Shown here: positions 36,112 through 46,846 of the stretch, one piece after another | Layout of the letters: each line of letters begins with the position of its first letter | Position numbering within the stretch: position 1 is the first letter of the stretch | Assembly (NCBI RefSeq): GCF_018320785.1 | Contig: NC_054872.1 | Location: 24,448,769 to 24,512,768 of the forward strand | Direction: 5' to 3' | DNA length: 64,000 nucleotides | Source of the DNA: Cheilinus undulatus | Taxonomy: Eukaryota > Chordata > Actinopteri > Labriformes > Labridae | The notes under the pieces: model-generated | Database searches by the model: none | Seen by the model: the letters and a program-made list of their open reading frames with translations, nothing else | What the model was told of the DNA's origin: nothing | Made by a program: the position numbers and the translations under genes

Positions 36112-38294
36112 CACCTATTAGCTGGAGGTAGAATTGCCGTCTGATGTTAATAATCATGTACTGTACATGGAGCTGGGTAGATTTAGTGCTCAGGACACAA
36201 AAAAAAGCAACATTTACATGACTCAGTAGTTAAATTTGTTTTTAGGGTCAGTCCAGAACGACTCATCAGTATGATGATTTTAGAACTGCTTCAGTGGTTA
36301 GTCCTGACCTTGGAAATAGTCCCAGTCAAAACAGTCCATGCAGCAAACATCTGGACACTCAAGGTTAAGCTTCACATCTTGCTGTCCAGTGTTTATCTTG
36401 GCCAGGCTGAGCCAACAGAATTAAATGTTAGTAACCTGCCAGTGTCAATTACAGCGAATGTTTTCTCTGCCATCAAAGTCTACTGTCTGATAAGATGCCA
36501 GCACTGCCAAGGACATGGATATTCCACTGGAAGGGGTTCCCTTAAGGCTTCTGTGTCAAGAAGTAAAAATGATTTATGACCACGAATGACCTCACAAAAA
36601 CACACAGTATCCCTCATCCTACATGCCTTTTGGATGCAACCTGTTATCTAAACATATCTTTAAATCTTACCTACCTCAAATTTAATTATTTGTGAATACA
36701 AGCTTGACATTAACTTTGATTAAATCTACATAAAAGCCTGTAACATATCAATCCAGTTAAAGCACAAAAAGTTGCCCCACAGTACAGTAGACCCTAACCT
36801 TGCAAGCACAAGGCTGTAGCATGCTGTACTACACCAGGTGTAATCGACATTTGAACACGAGCAAGCTTTTTCCTTGACGCTTAGGGGTTGGACTTTCAAA
36901 TACACAAAAATAAAATATTTTGGATCTAATTATTTTTAAATAAATGTATCAATTTATTTTGACTATCAAGCAAGGATAATTGCAATTCTGGATAAGGTCC
37001 TGAATCAGAAAGTTAATGCAGAAAACCGCAGTTTTAACCAAGGATGGACTGATTAGTATCACGTGACAGGAATTTAAGTAAAATGGATCAAATGTTAATT
37101 CATTACCAATGAAAATGTTTAAATCTCAATAATTTGGGGTTGTTTTAATAGATGCTTGAGTTATTGAAAAAAAGATGCACCAAATACAACAGTACATTTT
37201 TTTCTGCACATTTGCCAAATTTACTTATCTTCTTGGGGCCGAATGGGAAGGTGTGGGGCCTGAAGTGGCCCCCAGGCTGCCAGTTGATGATCTGTTTACT
37301 TTGGAGCCCTGTCCCTTTTGTATCTGAAAGGAGTGACAACCCCACCCCCACCCCCGACTCAAATAAAAAAAGTGACAGAAAAGTTTTTGAAGGGTAAACC
37401 CTGAGAAAATAGCCCTACATATGTCTATCTTACCAACAGATCATTTTATATACAAAGTGTTCTATCATCATTTTAGGTAATATGTGCAAATCTAATTTTG
37501 ATGATCACAGAGCAGGCAAAGCCCAACACCCCTGTTCTTGCTTGCTTTCATAGGTCACATAGAGACATAAGCAGTAATCTCAGTCTGTTTCTTATGCAGC
37601 TGCAGAACCTCAATTTATCAATATCAATAAACAAAAAATAGCAAAAATTCTTGTTTTTCATCTGTAGTTTTAAAAAGCAGAACATTTATTTTTCCCTTAT
37701 TTAAAGACTGCTGTGCCCACATTAAAAATATATAAATACAATAACATACCCCAACCATAAAGTGTCATTTCTCAGTTTTCAGATTTTAAAGTAAGAACAC
37801 TCCTGATAGAAATCTAAGAAAAAAGAAGCTTAAACAAATTTCACTTCAGTTTTAATTCATGTCTCATTCATCACTTAGAATCTCAGTGATAATACCAGAT
37901 ATTTTGCAATTTCACAAAAAAGGGGGAAATTTTTTACATACTAACATGTTTATTAACAGCACAACTACAAGCTACATTACATTCATGTGACAAAGATTGA
38001 TTACCAAATACTCATATACAGACTAAGTAGGCTATGTGTTAAAAGGATTACGTAGATTAAACAAAAATGTACAGAGTAGCAAAGCTTTATTTTGAACAGG
38101 AAAGCTACTATAACACGCTCAGGGTTTACTTAAAAAGTAAAAAAGGGACTATACAATGTCAATCTCTGAACACAGTAAAAAAAAAATCAACCAAGTAACT
38201 ACATTTCATATGGGAAAATGGAAAGAACATTACAAATTTGCTTTTTCCTCAAATGCACAACTCTAAAGTTAAGATTTTTCTTATCTGAAAAACA
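36112..38294. other. Intergenic between genes D and E
   Basis: AT-rich, with no supported gene. A GGGGCC-rich patch at about 37235-37300 looks like a decayed repeat of unknown family. The stretch next to 38294 probably holds the gene E 3' UTR. Confidence 0.4.
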
Positions 38295-41200
38295 TTAAGA
38301 AGCCAGCTGTTCTGGTGGATTTCCATTGGTGTCTCCAGCCATGATGCGATGAATCCTTCTTCTGTGGTTTTTGAGGGATTTTAGGCTGTGATATGTACCC
38401 TGGCAAACATCGCAGCGATATGACTCAGACTGTTTGTGGGTGAGCAGGTGTTTCTGCAAACTATCTACAGTGCCAAACCAGCGAAGACAAACGGGGCAGC
38501 GCACAGGCTTTATGGCCGGTTTGCAAGCCCCACTCCTCTGGTGAAATAAAAGACTGATTGTGTTTGGGAAGTCAGAGTTGCAGTGGGAACAGTGATAGGT
38601 TTTGGGTGGGTTAGATGGCTGATTTGTAGCCCGTGCACCTTTGCATCGATTCCATGTTAAATGCCGTCGTAGGGAACAACGGGAGGCAAAAGTGTTTCCA
38701 CATCGTGTGCATACAAGCCGTTGACTTTTCAGAGATGGATTCGAAAACTGAAGTGTTTTGATGGTTTGCTTTGGTGCAGGTTGTTGCACCGGGGGAGGTG
38801 GCTGCTGCCCTGATGGAGATGGTTGCTGTGGTGCCTGCTGCTGAAATCGAAGTAGAAGAGGTTGTGACCTCTGTGGCTGTAATCCTTTCAGCAGCTGGTG
38901 ATGAGGATGCATATGGATCTGCAGATGTACTTCATAGTCTGCCCAGGAACTGACAGTCTCCCCGCAAGTCGGACAAGTGTATGACTCCTGTGCGTGCTTC
39001 TGCAAATGTTCAAGGAGAAGTCGTGGAGATGTAAATCCAACACCACACTCACATGTCACCCTTCTTGGAAGAACTGACGGCAATGACATGATACCCCAGT
39101 TACCGCCATCATCTCCCTGGCTTTGACCGTCTGCTGCATTGCCTGATACACTCTGCTGCTGCACTGTCCCTTCTGCAGCATCTGACATCGTTCGTCTCAA
39201 CATACACTTCTTTCTGTGGACCATCATATTGTCTTTGCGGTTAAATGTCCGCCCACAAACAAAACAAGGAAACATTGGTGCACTGTTAGCATTCGGTGAC
39301 TTATCACCCAGAGTATCACTCTGTGCTGCACCATCTACTCCTCGTGGCCTAAACCCACACAGCCGTAGATGGCGCCTCAGCGTACATGGCCGACTGTACG
39401 TTTTCTGGCACCTGGTGCAAGGATAACGTTTTATGCCATCTCTGACAAAATAGCGCATGCTAAGGGGCACCCTCTCTGGCTGTTCAACTGACAGAGATTT
39501 AGCACCCTCTGCACCAGAACCAGTTTTCTCTGCAGAGCTAAGCACTTCTATTTCATCATCCAAGGGCATAGTCCACTGCCCTTCATCATCATCATCATCA
39601 TCCTTATCCTTATCCTCTGCTGCTGCATCCCAGCTGCTGTTTTCTTCTCCTTGCTGGAGGGAAATGCCACGCAAAGCAGCATCCTCATTGATGGAAGATT
39701 TGGAGTAAAATGGAGAGAAGCTTTGTGCTGGATGCACCCAGGCTAGCTGTGAAACTGCAGACTGATTTACATCTGGAGATATCATCTCTACCTTGATATG
39801 ACTAGTTATTTCAGTGCCCACAGCAACACTCTTACCAATCTGAGATCCAGCATTAAGCTCTACATCTGTTATGGCCTGACTGTTTGATCTCAGCGATAGC
39901 ATTTTCTGAATCGAGGGATCGACTGGCCCTGGGGGGGCTGCCCTAGGGCCCTGGCACTTGTGCATTTTTAAGTTCCATCTCCTTGCATAGCTGTGCTTGC
40001 ACAATGGACAAAAGAACACTTTCCTTGCATTGTTTTGACTATGGAATGGCATCGTTTTAGGGGCATTTGGGAACTTGTTTTTAAAAGAGCTTGAAAACTG
40101 TGTGGGAATTTTTCCTAATTGAGGGCATATGTGATTGTCATTTAAAGGCACACGGCCAATGATGAGCTGTTTGCAGCGACGACAACACTTAATTCTCTCT
40201 TTTTTATGTAAGAAATGATGCTCTGTCAGTCTGTCCAAGTTTTCAAAGACCCTACGACAGCGGCCGCATTGATATCGACCATATGTGCAGTTGCCACCAG
40301 GGTCCTTTAGCTTTTGACGAGTTTCGAGAACCACAACAGGTGAGAAAGTTTTAGTCAGAGAGACAACCCTCTTTTTACTTGACCCAAGAACTTTGCTTAT
40401 AGATGGAGCTTTTGTCTTTATTCCAGGTTTTGAAAGAAGACGCCTCAACTGCGCAATGGAGAGATCATTGATCGGTGGAACCTCTGGTTTGGTTGCTGGT
40501 GTTATATCAACTTGGATTGCTTCTTGTTTTGGGGTAACAAAGATATTGCTGTCACTCTGGGAATGAGGGGTTGGAGAGCAATTCCTGTATGCTGAGGCTA
40601 GCAGCTTCATAAGGTTGTCGTTTTTGGGTAAGCTCTCGTTGTTTTCACTGGTATGCTCTGAATTTGTTGTGTCCTGGAAATGCATGTCCTCTGCAGTCTC
40701 TGACATTTGCTCTATTTCAGCAGGCATGTTCTCAAGTTGATCTTCATCCTCATCTAGAGGAGGTGTGCTCTGGCCTTGAGGAGGGATTTCTATGGAATTG
40801 CCATCTTCAGAGCTTACATCTGATTTACTGTGTGCTAGTGGGGGTTGGTCGATAGCTGGGGGCCTTGAGGTAGAGGGACAACTAAGAACCAAATCTGGCT
40901 GGTTTATAGTTGGACTGAGAGATGAAGGTTGGGCTAGCAGACTTTTATCACATCCTGATTTAGAGACAGTACTTTCATTATCCAGGGTATTCACTTGCTG
41001 TAGTTGAGGGACATGTGTCTGCTTATGCTCGAGCATTTGACTAAAGTCATTGAATTCCTCTCCACAATCGCAAATAAAAAAAGAGGGCACAGGGCTCTCG
41101 GGATAAAGCGTGGAAGGACTTGGGTGCTCTGTGGATGGGTCCATACTGGAATCATGGGGGCTGCTGCCAGGCTGTGGAGGTGCCGCAGCCTTGGGGAGTG

Positions 41201-41318
41201 AACTGGCATGGGATGCCTGATGTACCAGCAAGGAGGCCAATCCTGTGAAGGTGGCTGAGCACGCCACACAACGAAATACTTTAGTGGGTGAAGTACTTCC
41301 CTGCAATCCAAGCATCAT
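38295..41318 (-). CDS. C2H2 zinc-finger protein E (13 finger-like units)
   Basis: A predicted nuclear protein of 1007 residues from one coding exon. Its start GCTGCCATGATGC has a near-ideal context, and the exon begins at about 41371 after TTTTACAG. Units: a C2H2 finger near residue 16 (FRCVACSATF); a CxC finger FFICDCGEEF...MLEHKQTH; the PVVVLETRQ block with YQCGRCRRVF...EHHFLH near 345; a C2HC unit KCCRRCKQLI...NHIC; and FFCPLCKHSY...HKC. Eight more fingers lie between about 640 and 995, including a second CxC unit, VTCECGVGF. Several fingers end in Cys (C2HC), and linkers are mostly irregular. An Asp run (DDDDDD) and Pro/Gln-rich spacers separate groups. The N-terminal half is collinear with gene D; the PVV block is shared with F. 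An overlapping upstream frame may damp translation. Function unknown; sequence-specific DNA binding is inferred. Confidence 0.92.
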   Translation of the reverse strand: MMLGLQGSTSPTKVFRCVACSATFTGLASLLVHQASHASSLPKAAAPPQPGSSPHDSSMDPSTEHPSPSTLYPESPVPSFFICDCGEEFNDFSQMLEHKQTHVPQLQQVNTLDNESTVSKSGCDKSLLAQPSSLSPTINQPDLVLSCPSTSRPPAIDQPPLAHSKSDVSSEDGNSIEIPPQGQSTPPLDEDEDQLENMPAEIEQMSETAEDMHFQDTTNSEHTSENNESLPKNDNLMKLLASAYRNCSPTPHSQSDSNIFVTPKQEAIQVDITPATKPEVPPINDLSIAQLRRLLSKPGIKTKAPSISKVLGSSKKRVVSLTKTFSPVVVLETRQKLKDPGGNCTYGRYQCGRCRRVFENLDRLTEHHFLHKKERIKCCRRCKQLIIGRVPLNDNHICPQLGKIPTQFSSSFKNKFPNAPKTMPFHSQNNARKVFFCPLCKHSYARRWNLKMHKCQGPRAAPPGPVDPSIQKMLSLRSNSQAITDVELNAGSQIGKSVAVGTEITSHIKVEMISPDVNQSAVSQLAWVHPAQSFSPFYSKSSINEDAALRGISLQQGEENSSWDAAAEDKDKDDDDDDEGQWTMPLDDEIEVLSSAEKTGSGAEGAKSLSVEQPERVPLSMRYFVRDGIKRYPCTRCQKTYSRPCTLRRHLRLCGFRPRGVDGAAQSDTLGDKSPNANSAPMFPCFVCGRTFNRKDNMMVHRKKCMLRRTMSDAAEGTVQQQSVSGNAADGQSQGDDGGNWGIMSLPSVLPRRVTCECGVGFTSPRLLLEHLQKHAQESYTCPTCGETVSSWADYEVHLQIHMHPHHQLLKGLQPQRSQPLLLRFQQQAPQQPSPSGQQPPPPVQQPAPKQTIKTLQFSNPSLKSQRLVCTRCGNTFASRCSLRRHLTWNRCKGARATNQPSNPPKTYHCSHCNSDFPNTISLLFHQRSGACKPAIKPVRCPVCLRWFGTVDSLQKHLLTHKQSESYRCDVCQGTYHSLKSLKNHRRRIHRIMAGDTNGNPPEQLAS

Positions 41319-41358
41319 GGCAGCCCAACACACAAGGCAATCCAGGCACAGAAGTCAT
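41281..41358 (-). promoter_or_regulatory. Overlapping upstream reading frame in gene E leader
   Basis: An ATG at 41358, in the leader part of the coding exon, opens a 25-codon frame (MTSVPGLPCVLGC...) that runs past the main start at 41318 in another frame and stops at 41281. Its context (TTTCATGA) is weak, so leaky scanning is likely. Overlapping uORFs usually lower translation of the main frame. It matters only if the acceptor at 41372 is used. Confidence 0.4.
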
Positions 41359-41649
41359 GAAAGGGAGCTACCTGTAAAACACAGAACAAACACAAGGCAA
41401 TCAGTATGTGGAGAAAAAAATATTTAAACATTTACATAACTTGCAAAACAGAAAGGTATTCTACCTCAGCAAGCCAAGACCTTTTCTCATTATGTTGTTT
41501 AAAATTTTGAATTGGTGTACTTCACAAAAATGCAAAACAAAAGAAATGCGGACATAGGGAAACTAAATTACACCAGTTGAGTTCCTTGAAAAACATTTGT
41601 CACTAGATGTCTGTTTAATATAAGGCAATTTGTTTTCTAGTAAACCGTT

Positions 41650-42480
41650 GTAAATGCTGGAAGCGCTTTACATTTATTGATCAATCAATGTGAAAACATC
41701 CAGTATCTATCAGTGGCCACTGCAGGACTGCATGACTGCAAAACAGGAGCCTTCAACAAGCCGAAGCTAACAAGCTATCTTACAATGATAACAGTGAAAG
41801 GTAGATTGATATATTTTGTGAACATGAGGACTGACAATGTCCTCTCCTCAATATGCCCATCCAGGAACTCTGCACCATCAGTGAGGTTGAGCAGGTTTAG
41901 CTATTTGGGGCCAGGGGCTAAGACTGGTGAAGAATATGATGAGAAGCCATGCTTAGTCACTGCTGCTGTGGACTGCACTCTCTCCCACCATCTTACACCA
42001 CAGAGCACCTCCGGAATCTCCTCAGCTGCAACATGAAGAGACAAAGACCTGCCTACAAATCCACCAAGTCTTCTGCAGAGGTGGGAATACCTCCAACAGC
42101 TGCAGATTCTCACCCTTTTCAAACAGCTTTGTGTAACATGCAGTTGCCTTGCCACATTTATTCTTACAGCAGGAAAAACGGATGCAGAACTTCGATACAG
42201 TCTTCTTGACACTGAGCAGGGCCAAAACTATGAGTCTTATGGACATATTTGGTCCCTAATACAGAAAGCTTGTGGTTTTATGCCCATGAAAGAACGCAAA
42301 AATAATGCAACAGTTGTGTATTCAAGTTGGAAAAGTCACAAGTTAATTCACTTGAAGCACATTAATGGAATGCAAGTGTATTAAAACCGAGTTCACAAAG
42401 TGTCCAGTGTCATTGAAACATTTGATTTTGCTGTTGTACTGCTTTTACTCCCTGTGGCAAAATAAAGACAATGAATCACT
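41650..42480 (+). other. Unassigned transcript-like or retroelement-like segment
   Basis: This 0.8-kb stretch is less AT-rich than its surroundings. Open plus-strand frames lie at 41677-42036 and 41949-42209, there is an acceptor-like TTTATTCTTACAG near 42170, and AATAAA near 42462. No domain is recognised. It could be a LINE 3' region, a decayed retrocopy or an exon of an unknown gene. Confidence 0.25.
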
Positions 42481-42510
42481 ACATCACATTGTTTTTTCAC
42501 TGTATAACTC

Positions 42511-44631
42511 TAGGGCTGCAGTAATAGATTCTTTTCGTAGTTGAGTACTCTATCGATTCTTCTGACGATTAATTGAGTACTCTAATAAGAAATATTGCAT
42601 TTTTTTTAATCAATCACTTTGTTTTTATTTTAAGAGAAGTGGTACTAGAAAAGAGAAAAGTGAGAAAAATGAGAAAAGAAGCTGGGTCCCTTAAATGAAC
42701 TACTTCTATTTAAAAATTGGTATTATTCTTTAAAGAAAATATATTTTACAAAGTGCAATGAAGTTCTGATGACAGTTTACATTTCTTAAAGTTACAAGGA
42801 AAGGAAGTTAAATAATGACATTAGATTTTGCCATGTTTAGGGTTTTAAGGATCCTTTCCCAGGAAATTTTGGGTGCTAACACTTTATTTCTTCTATTGTA
42901 GTTTAATGGCAAATTGGAAAATAAAAATAAAGTAAAGTGACAATCATTTTAACATCCTCTACTTTATACATGCGTGTAATATTTTACATTCTAGCAACAA
43001 TAAAGCTCCATCATTCACACAGTGGTCTGCTGATGTCTGAAAGGTGAACCTTTAGATTACAGGAATATGGACGATTTTTTAAAACGTGTTCACTTTTAAT
43101 TTTTGCACATTTTTGTTGTTGAATTCATCCACCACAAAAATCTGACCTTCTTAGACCATCCACTGACATGGAGAACGTATTTGAAGGGATAAAGCTGCTT
43201 CTGTGACCTGTTGAATCCTGACTATATGATGATGAACTTTGACCTATTTAGTCTCAGTCAATGTCTGTGGCAATAGCGTGTTTCTATTTAATTGGTGTCA
43301 ATTTATTATCAATGTAAGTTAAAAAATTATTTGGGATGCTGACACTTTTTGAAAAATACGCTGCAATCAAGACGTCAGTGCGCTGAATTTTAGATAATTT
43401 ATAATTAAATGTATGACGTGCGCTCGCAGAAAAAAGAGAGAGAGAGAAAGCCCCAAAACAGGACTTGAATCATGATGCCTGACGGTGTTCTGTGAAACTG
43501 TCGGGCCAATAAACCAGAAGTTTATGAAGTTGCCTTAAGTCTGCAGACACAAACTAAGCGCTGTCTCACTCCAGCGAGTCATGCAGGCAAGATCAACTCG
43601 GAGATCACTGCCAGCCGCAGGCAGTGGCTGCGTAAACGCAGGGCGCATGCCTGTAAGCATCACTGCATCAACTTCTCTTCCTTCGTGATTTTCAAGCCTT
43701 GTATCATGTATGTCAGTGGTTCTCAAATGGTGTGCCGAGGCACACTGGTGTGCCTTGGGAATTCATCTGACTTTACATTAGTACTACAACTGTGCAAAAC
43801 TTAAGAGACTATAACCAATGTCCTTAATGCATGCAAGTGTTACATGTTGCATTGCATCATGCAGCATTGCATGCTCACTGTCCATCTGTTATCTGTTAAA
43901 TAAGCAAACGTAATATGAGGTATGGTGCCTCTAACGGCTGTGAACCACATAGTTTTGTCTCCATGTTAGCACAAGTCAGATCTTAACATTTCATAAGTGG
44001 TTATGAAGAATATCCATGCATCACACTCCACTTTGTAAAACAAGCTATCAAGTTTAGGGAGTGAGAAAAGTGGGACACTCCTGGTTCCTTGTCATCCTCT
44101 GTGCAACCTCTTCCCTTGTTACTTGTCCATCTCAATAGGAGTGACAGAGAGAAAATATGAACAGGGTGACTGAGGATAAACCTGGGGAGCTGCAGTGCAT
44201 CACTTGCAGAGTGTCTGAATGCTACAAAAGGAAACTCTGTAACCAAACTGATGTTACAGCAGGCGCTCACTCACATTGCATGCAGTTGGAACATGTTGCT
44301 ACACATACTAAAAAGGCTATTTTGCAAGGACATTAATATGGTGTGCCTTGAGGTGTCAGCTTGATTTTTGGTGCCTTGGGCAAAAAAAGTTTGAAAACCA
44401 CTGATGTATGTTATGTTATAGTAACAGTGAAAACAAGTACATTGTGCCACACAGATAGCTGTCCGTGTGAAACACAGCTCGCCATGCAACACATGGCGCG
44501 ATGTCCAGGCTTCAGTATGGGCGTATATGGATGCATGACTGATTTAAGCGAAGCCTTGAGGCAGATAATTTGCCTCGAGGATTTTTTTGATTCGAATCAC
44601 CCGAATAATTCGAGGAATCGTTTCAGCCCTA
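42511..44631. mobile_element. hAT-like element (TAGGGCTG termini) carrying a nested hAT
   Basis: The ends TAGGGCTGCAGTAATAGATT and GGAATCGTTTCAGCCCTA are inverted relatives of the TAGGGCTGCAACGATT type common in fish. Flanks TATAACTC (42503-42510) and TATAGCTC (44632-44639) match at 7 of 8 positions, as an aged 8-bp duplication would. About 1.4 kb belongs to this element; 43714-44403 is a later insertion. No transposase domain is seen. Confidence 0.8.
43714..44403. mobile_element. Nested Charlie-type hAT element
   Basis: It begins CAGTGGTTCTCAAATGG and ends TTTGAAAACCACTG, the classical Charlie-like inverted ends. ATGTATGT flanks it on both sides (43706-43713 and 44404-44411), a perfect 8-bp duplication. 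At 690 bp with no transposase it is non-autonomous. It inserted into the element at 42511-44631 and is therefore younger. Confidence 0.88.
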
Positions 44632-44639
44632 TATAGCTC

Positions 44640-45560
44640 TCATGGAGCTGCCATAAAACATTTTGACCAATGATTTTTTTAACATGAGTCAATCTGAAGA
44701 AAAATGTTTGCCCATTCAAGTTAAGACCTGCTGGGATGCCCTTTTTCACCATTTGTGAATATACAAAACATTAAACAGCTGTTTTTTTTTTCTGTAGCAC
44801 GATGGTTAAAGATTAGCTATTTCAAAATGATGAGACAACAGTGTACTAGCTAAATTTGGTGCTGAAGGGAAAAAGCCTTCTTGTATTTTAACCCTTAAAA
44901 GGTCAAACGGTGTGTCCCAGACAGAAAAAATACTTTAAAAAGTCTGTTTAGATTAAATAACATAAAATCTAAAGGATTCAAGTACTATGAAAGTGTCAAA
45001 GGCACATGATTATTGGATTCTTTGCTGTATCGTGGCATTAACATTACAAGAAACCAGGAACAAAGCACCAATTCTGTTTTTCCTATCCAAATATCCAGAT
45101 ATCATTGAATTCCCCTTCCAATATTGTTAGAAATTAAAAATAAGAGACATGCATCTCTGAATGCAGTGCACATGTGACGGCTATCACCATTTGAAATTAT
45201 TATATAGAATCCAGAATACAGAGCTTTTCTTTCACTTCACTTAAAGACATGAAAGTTATATTGAGCAACAACAGGATTGATCATCAAATGTCCCATTCTT
45301 CTTTCTGGTCAGCTCTCCTGTTTGTGTACAAATGCACTCTGTTGACATGCCACTGATTAAAGATTAAATATTGTTTATCTAAGATTCATAGCACTCATGA
45401 CCTGGGGACAGGGTTGTTGTGTGTGGTTAAAAACCTCAACATGTCTATGCATTATATATGATGGCATTTTCTATTTTAGGGCAAATTATTGGAGGAAAAA
45501 TGTTTGACCTTTCCATTATCACCAATATCAGTTACAATCACCAAGGCAGAGATAAAAAAG

Positions 45561-45634
<74 letters not shown>

Positions 45635-45797
45635 CAACAGCAATCCAAAAATGGATTGTCATGTTAGTTATGCTAAAATGGCTACCTCTGTAAGGTGACT
45701 GTTAGGAGAAGAAGTAAACTCCTTTTCTTTGATAAAAATTTCTATCTGCGACACTGTGCCATGTGACATTGCTGTTGGAAGAACTAGACATTAATTA
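44640..45797. other. Intergenic, no gene seen
   Basis: AT-rich DNA containing the TA microsatellite at 45567-45628. Confidence 0.5.
45567..45628. repeat. (TA)n microsatellite
   Basis: Uninterrupted TA dinucleotide tract of about 31 units. Confidence 0.95.
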
Positions 45798-46846
45798 CAG
45801 GGTTCCTACACACTTATAAAAAAAGCTAATTAAAAAATGTTAAGACCTGAACTGAGAAAAATGAATACCACGTTTTGCAAAGTAAACAGTCAAAAATGAA
45901 AGGTATGAGATTTGATATCTGACCTTCATATCTGAATTTCTGATTTAATGTAATGTTAGTGAAATGTCAAATGCTTCAGGGCAATTTTTTTTTGTCGTTA
46001 CCCCCAAGTTTGATGATTTCTGGCACATTTAATGCGTCTTTGCTATAAATATGTTGTATTGTGATATTTATCATGACACATTTTTGTAGGTGTGTTGAGC
46101 TGATTCTACACGATTAATTATTAAAAAGCAGACTTATGTTTTTGTTAGGGAACACCTGTCAAAATAAAGGCGGACTGCATCAAGTTTTAAGCGGGCAACT
46201 TGGCAGTCCAGATATTAGAGAACTGGACTGGTGTTTCAAACAGTACATAGTTTATTAAATCACAGTAAGTCAGATAAAATCAGAGAGGGATCTTGGATCT
46301 CCCCTCGGATATTTAGAACACCCAAAACTAAATTCCTCAAATTATGGACGACATTTTTGCAACAATTTATGGAAGAACATGATTAAAATTGCACAAGAAT
46401 GGCTAATAAGATGACAACTGGATAAGGTATGTCTTTGTCAAAGTGCCTTGTACAATTGAAGATCTTTAACTACTTAAGACGTTCTGTGGCCTTACATTTC
46501 AAATGCACAATTTAAGAATATTTAGCTATGTCCAAACTGCAGTTTAAAGTGACCTAAGTCAGATTTTCTTGCTCATATGTCATTTCTATCTGTTTTTGCG
46601 ACAGTGTCAAAAGCACAAGTCACACTGAATCTGATCCTTCCTTATCAGATTCAGGCCACTTTCATTTGTGGTTCTAAATCAGATGTATATATATGTTCTT
46701 TTGGATTTTGACCACAGTATGAACACCCCTCCCCAAAAACACAGATCTGAAAAAAGGTCCTAACAGAACATTAAGGCCTGAAAGGCTCTAAAAAGACAAT
46801 AAAACTGAATAAGAATATTCCTTGTCAATAATCTGTAGGAACCCTG
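45798..46846. mobile_element. hAT-like element with CAGGGTTCCTACA termini
   Basis: It starts CAGGGTTCCTACACACTTAT and ends AATCTGTAGGAACCCTG, a 13-bp terminal inverted repeat. The flanks ATTAATTA and CGTTATTC do not match, so the target duplication has decayed or an end has shifted. Shared interior blocks tie it to the fragment at 22790-22989. No transposase was recognised. Confidence 0.65.

Noticed and set aside
45458-45667. Frame containing alternating Tyr-Ile residues
   Set aside because: It is a translation of a TA microsatellite.
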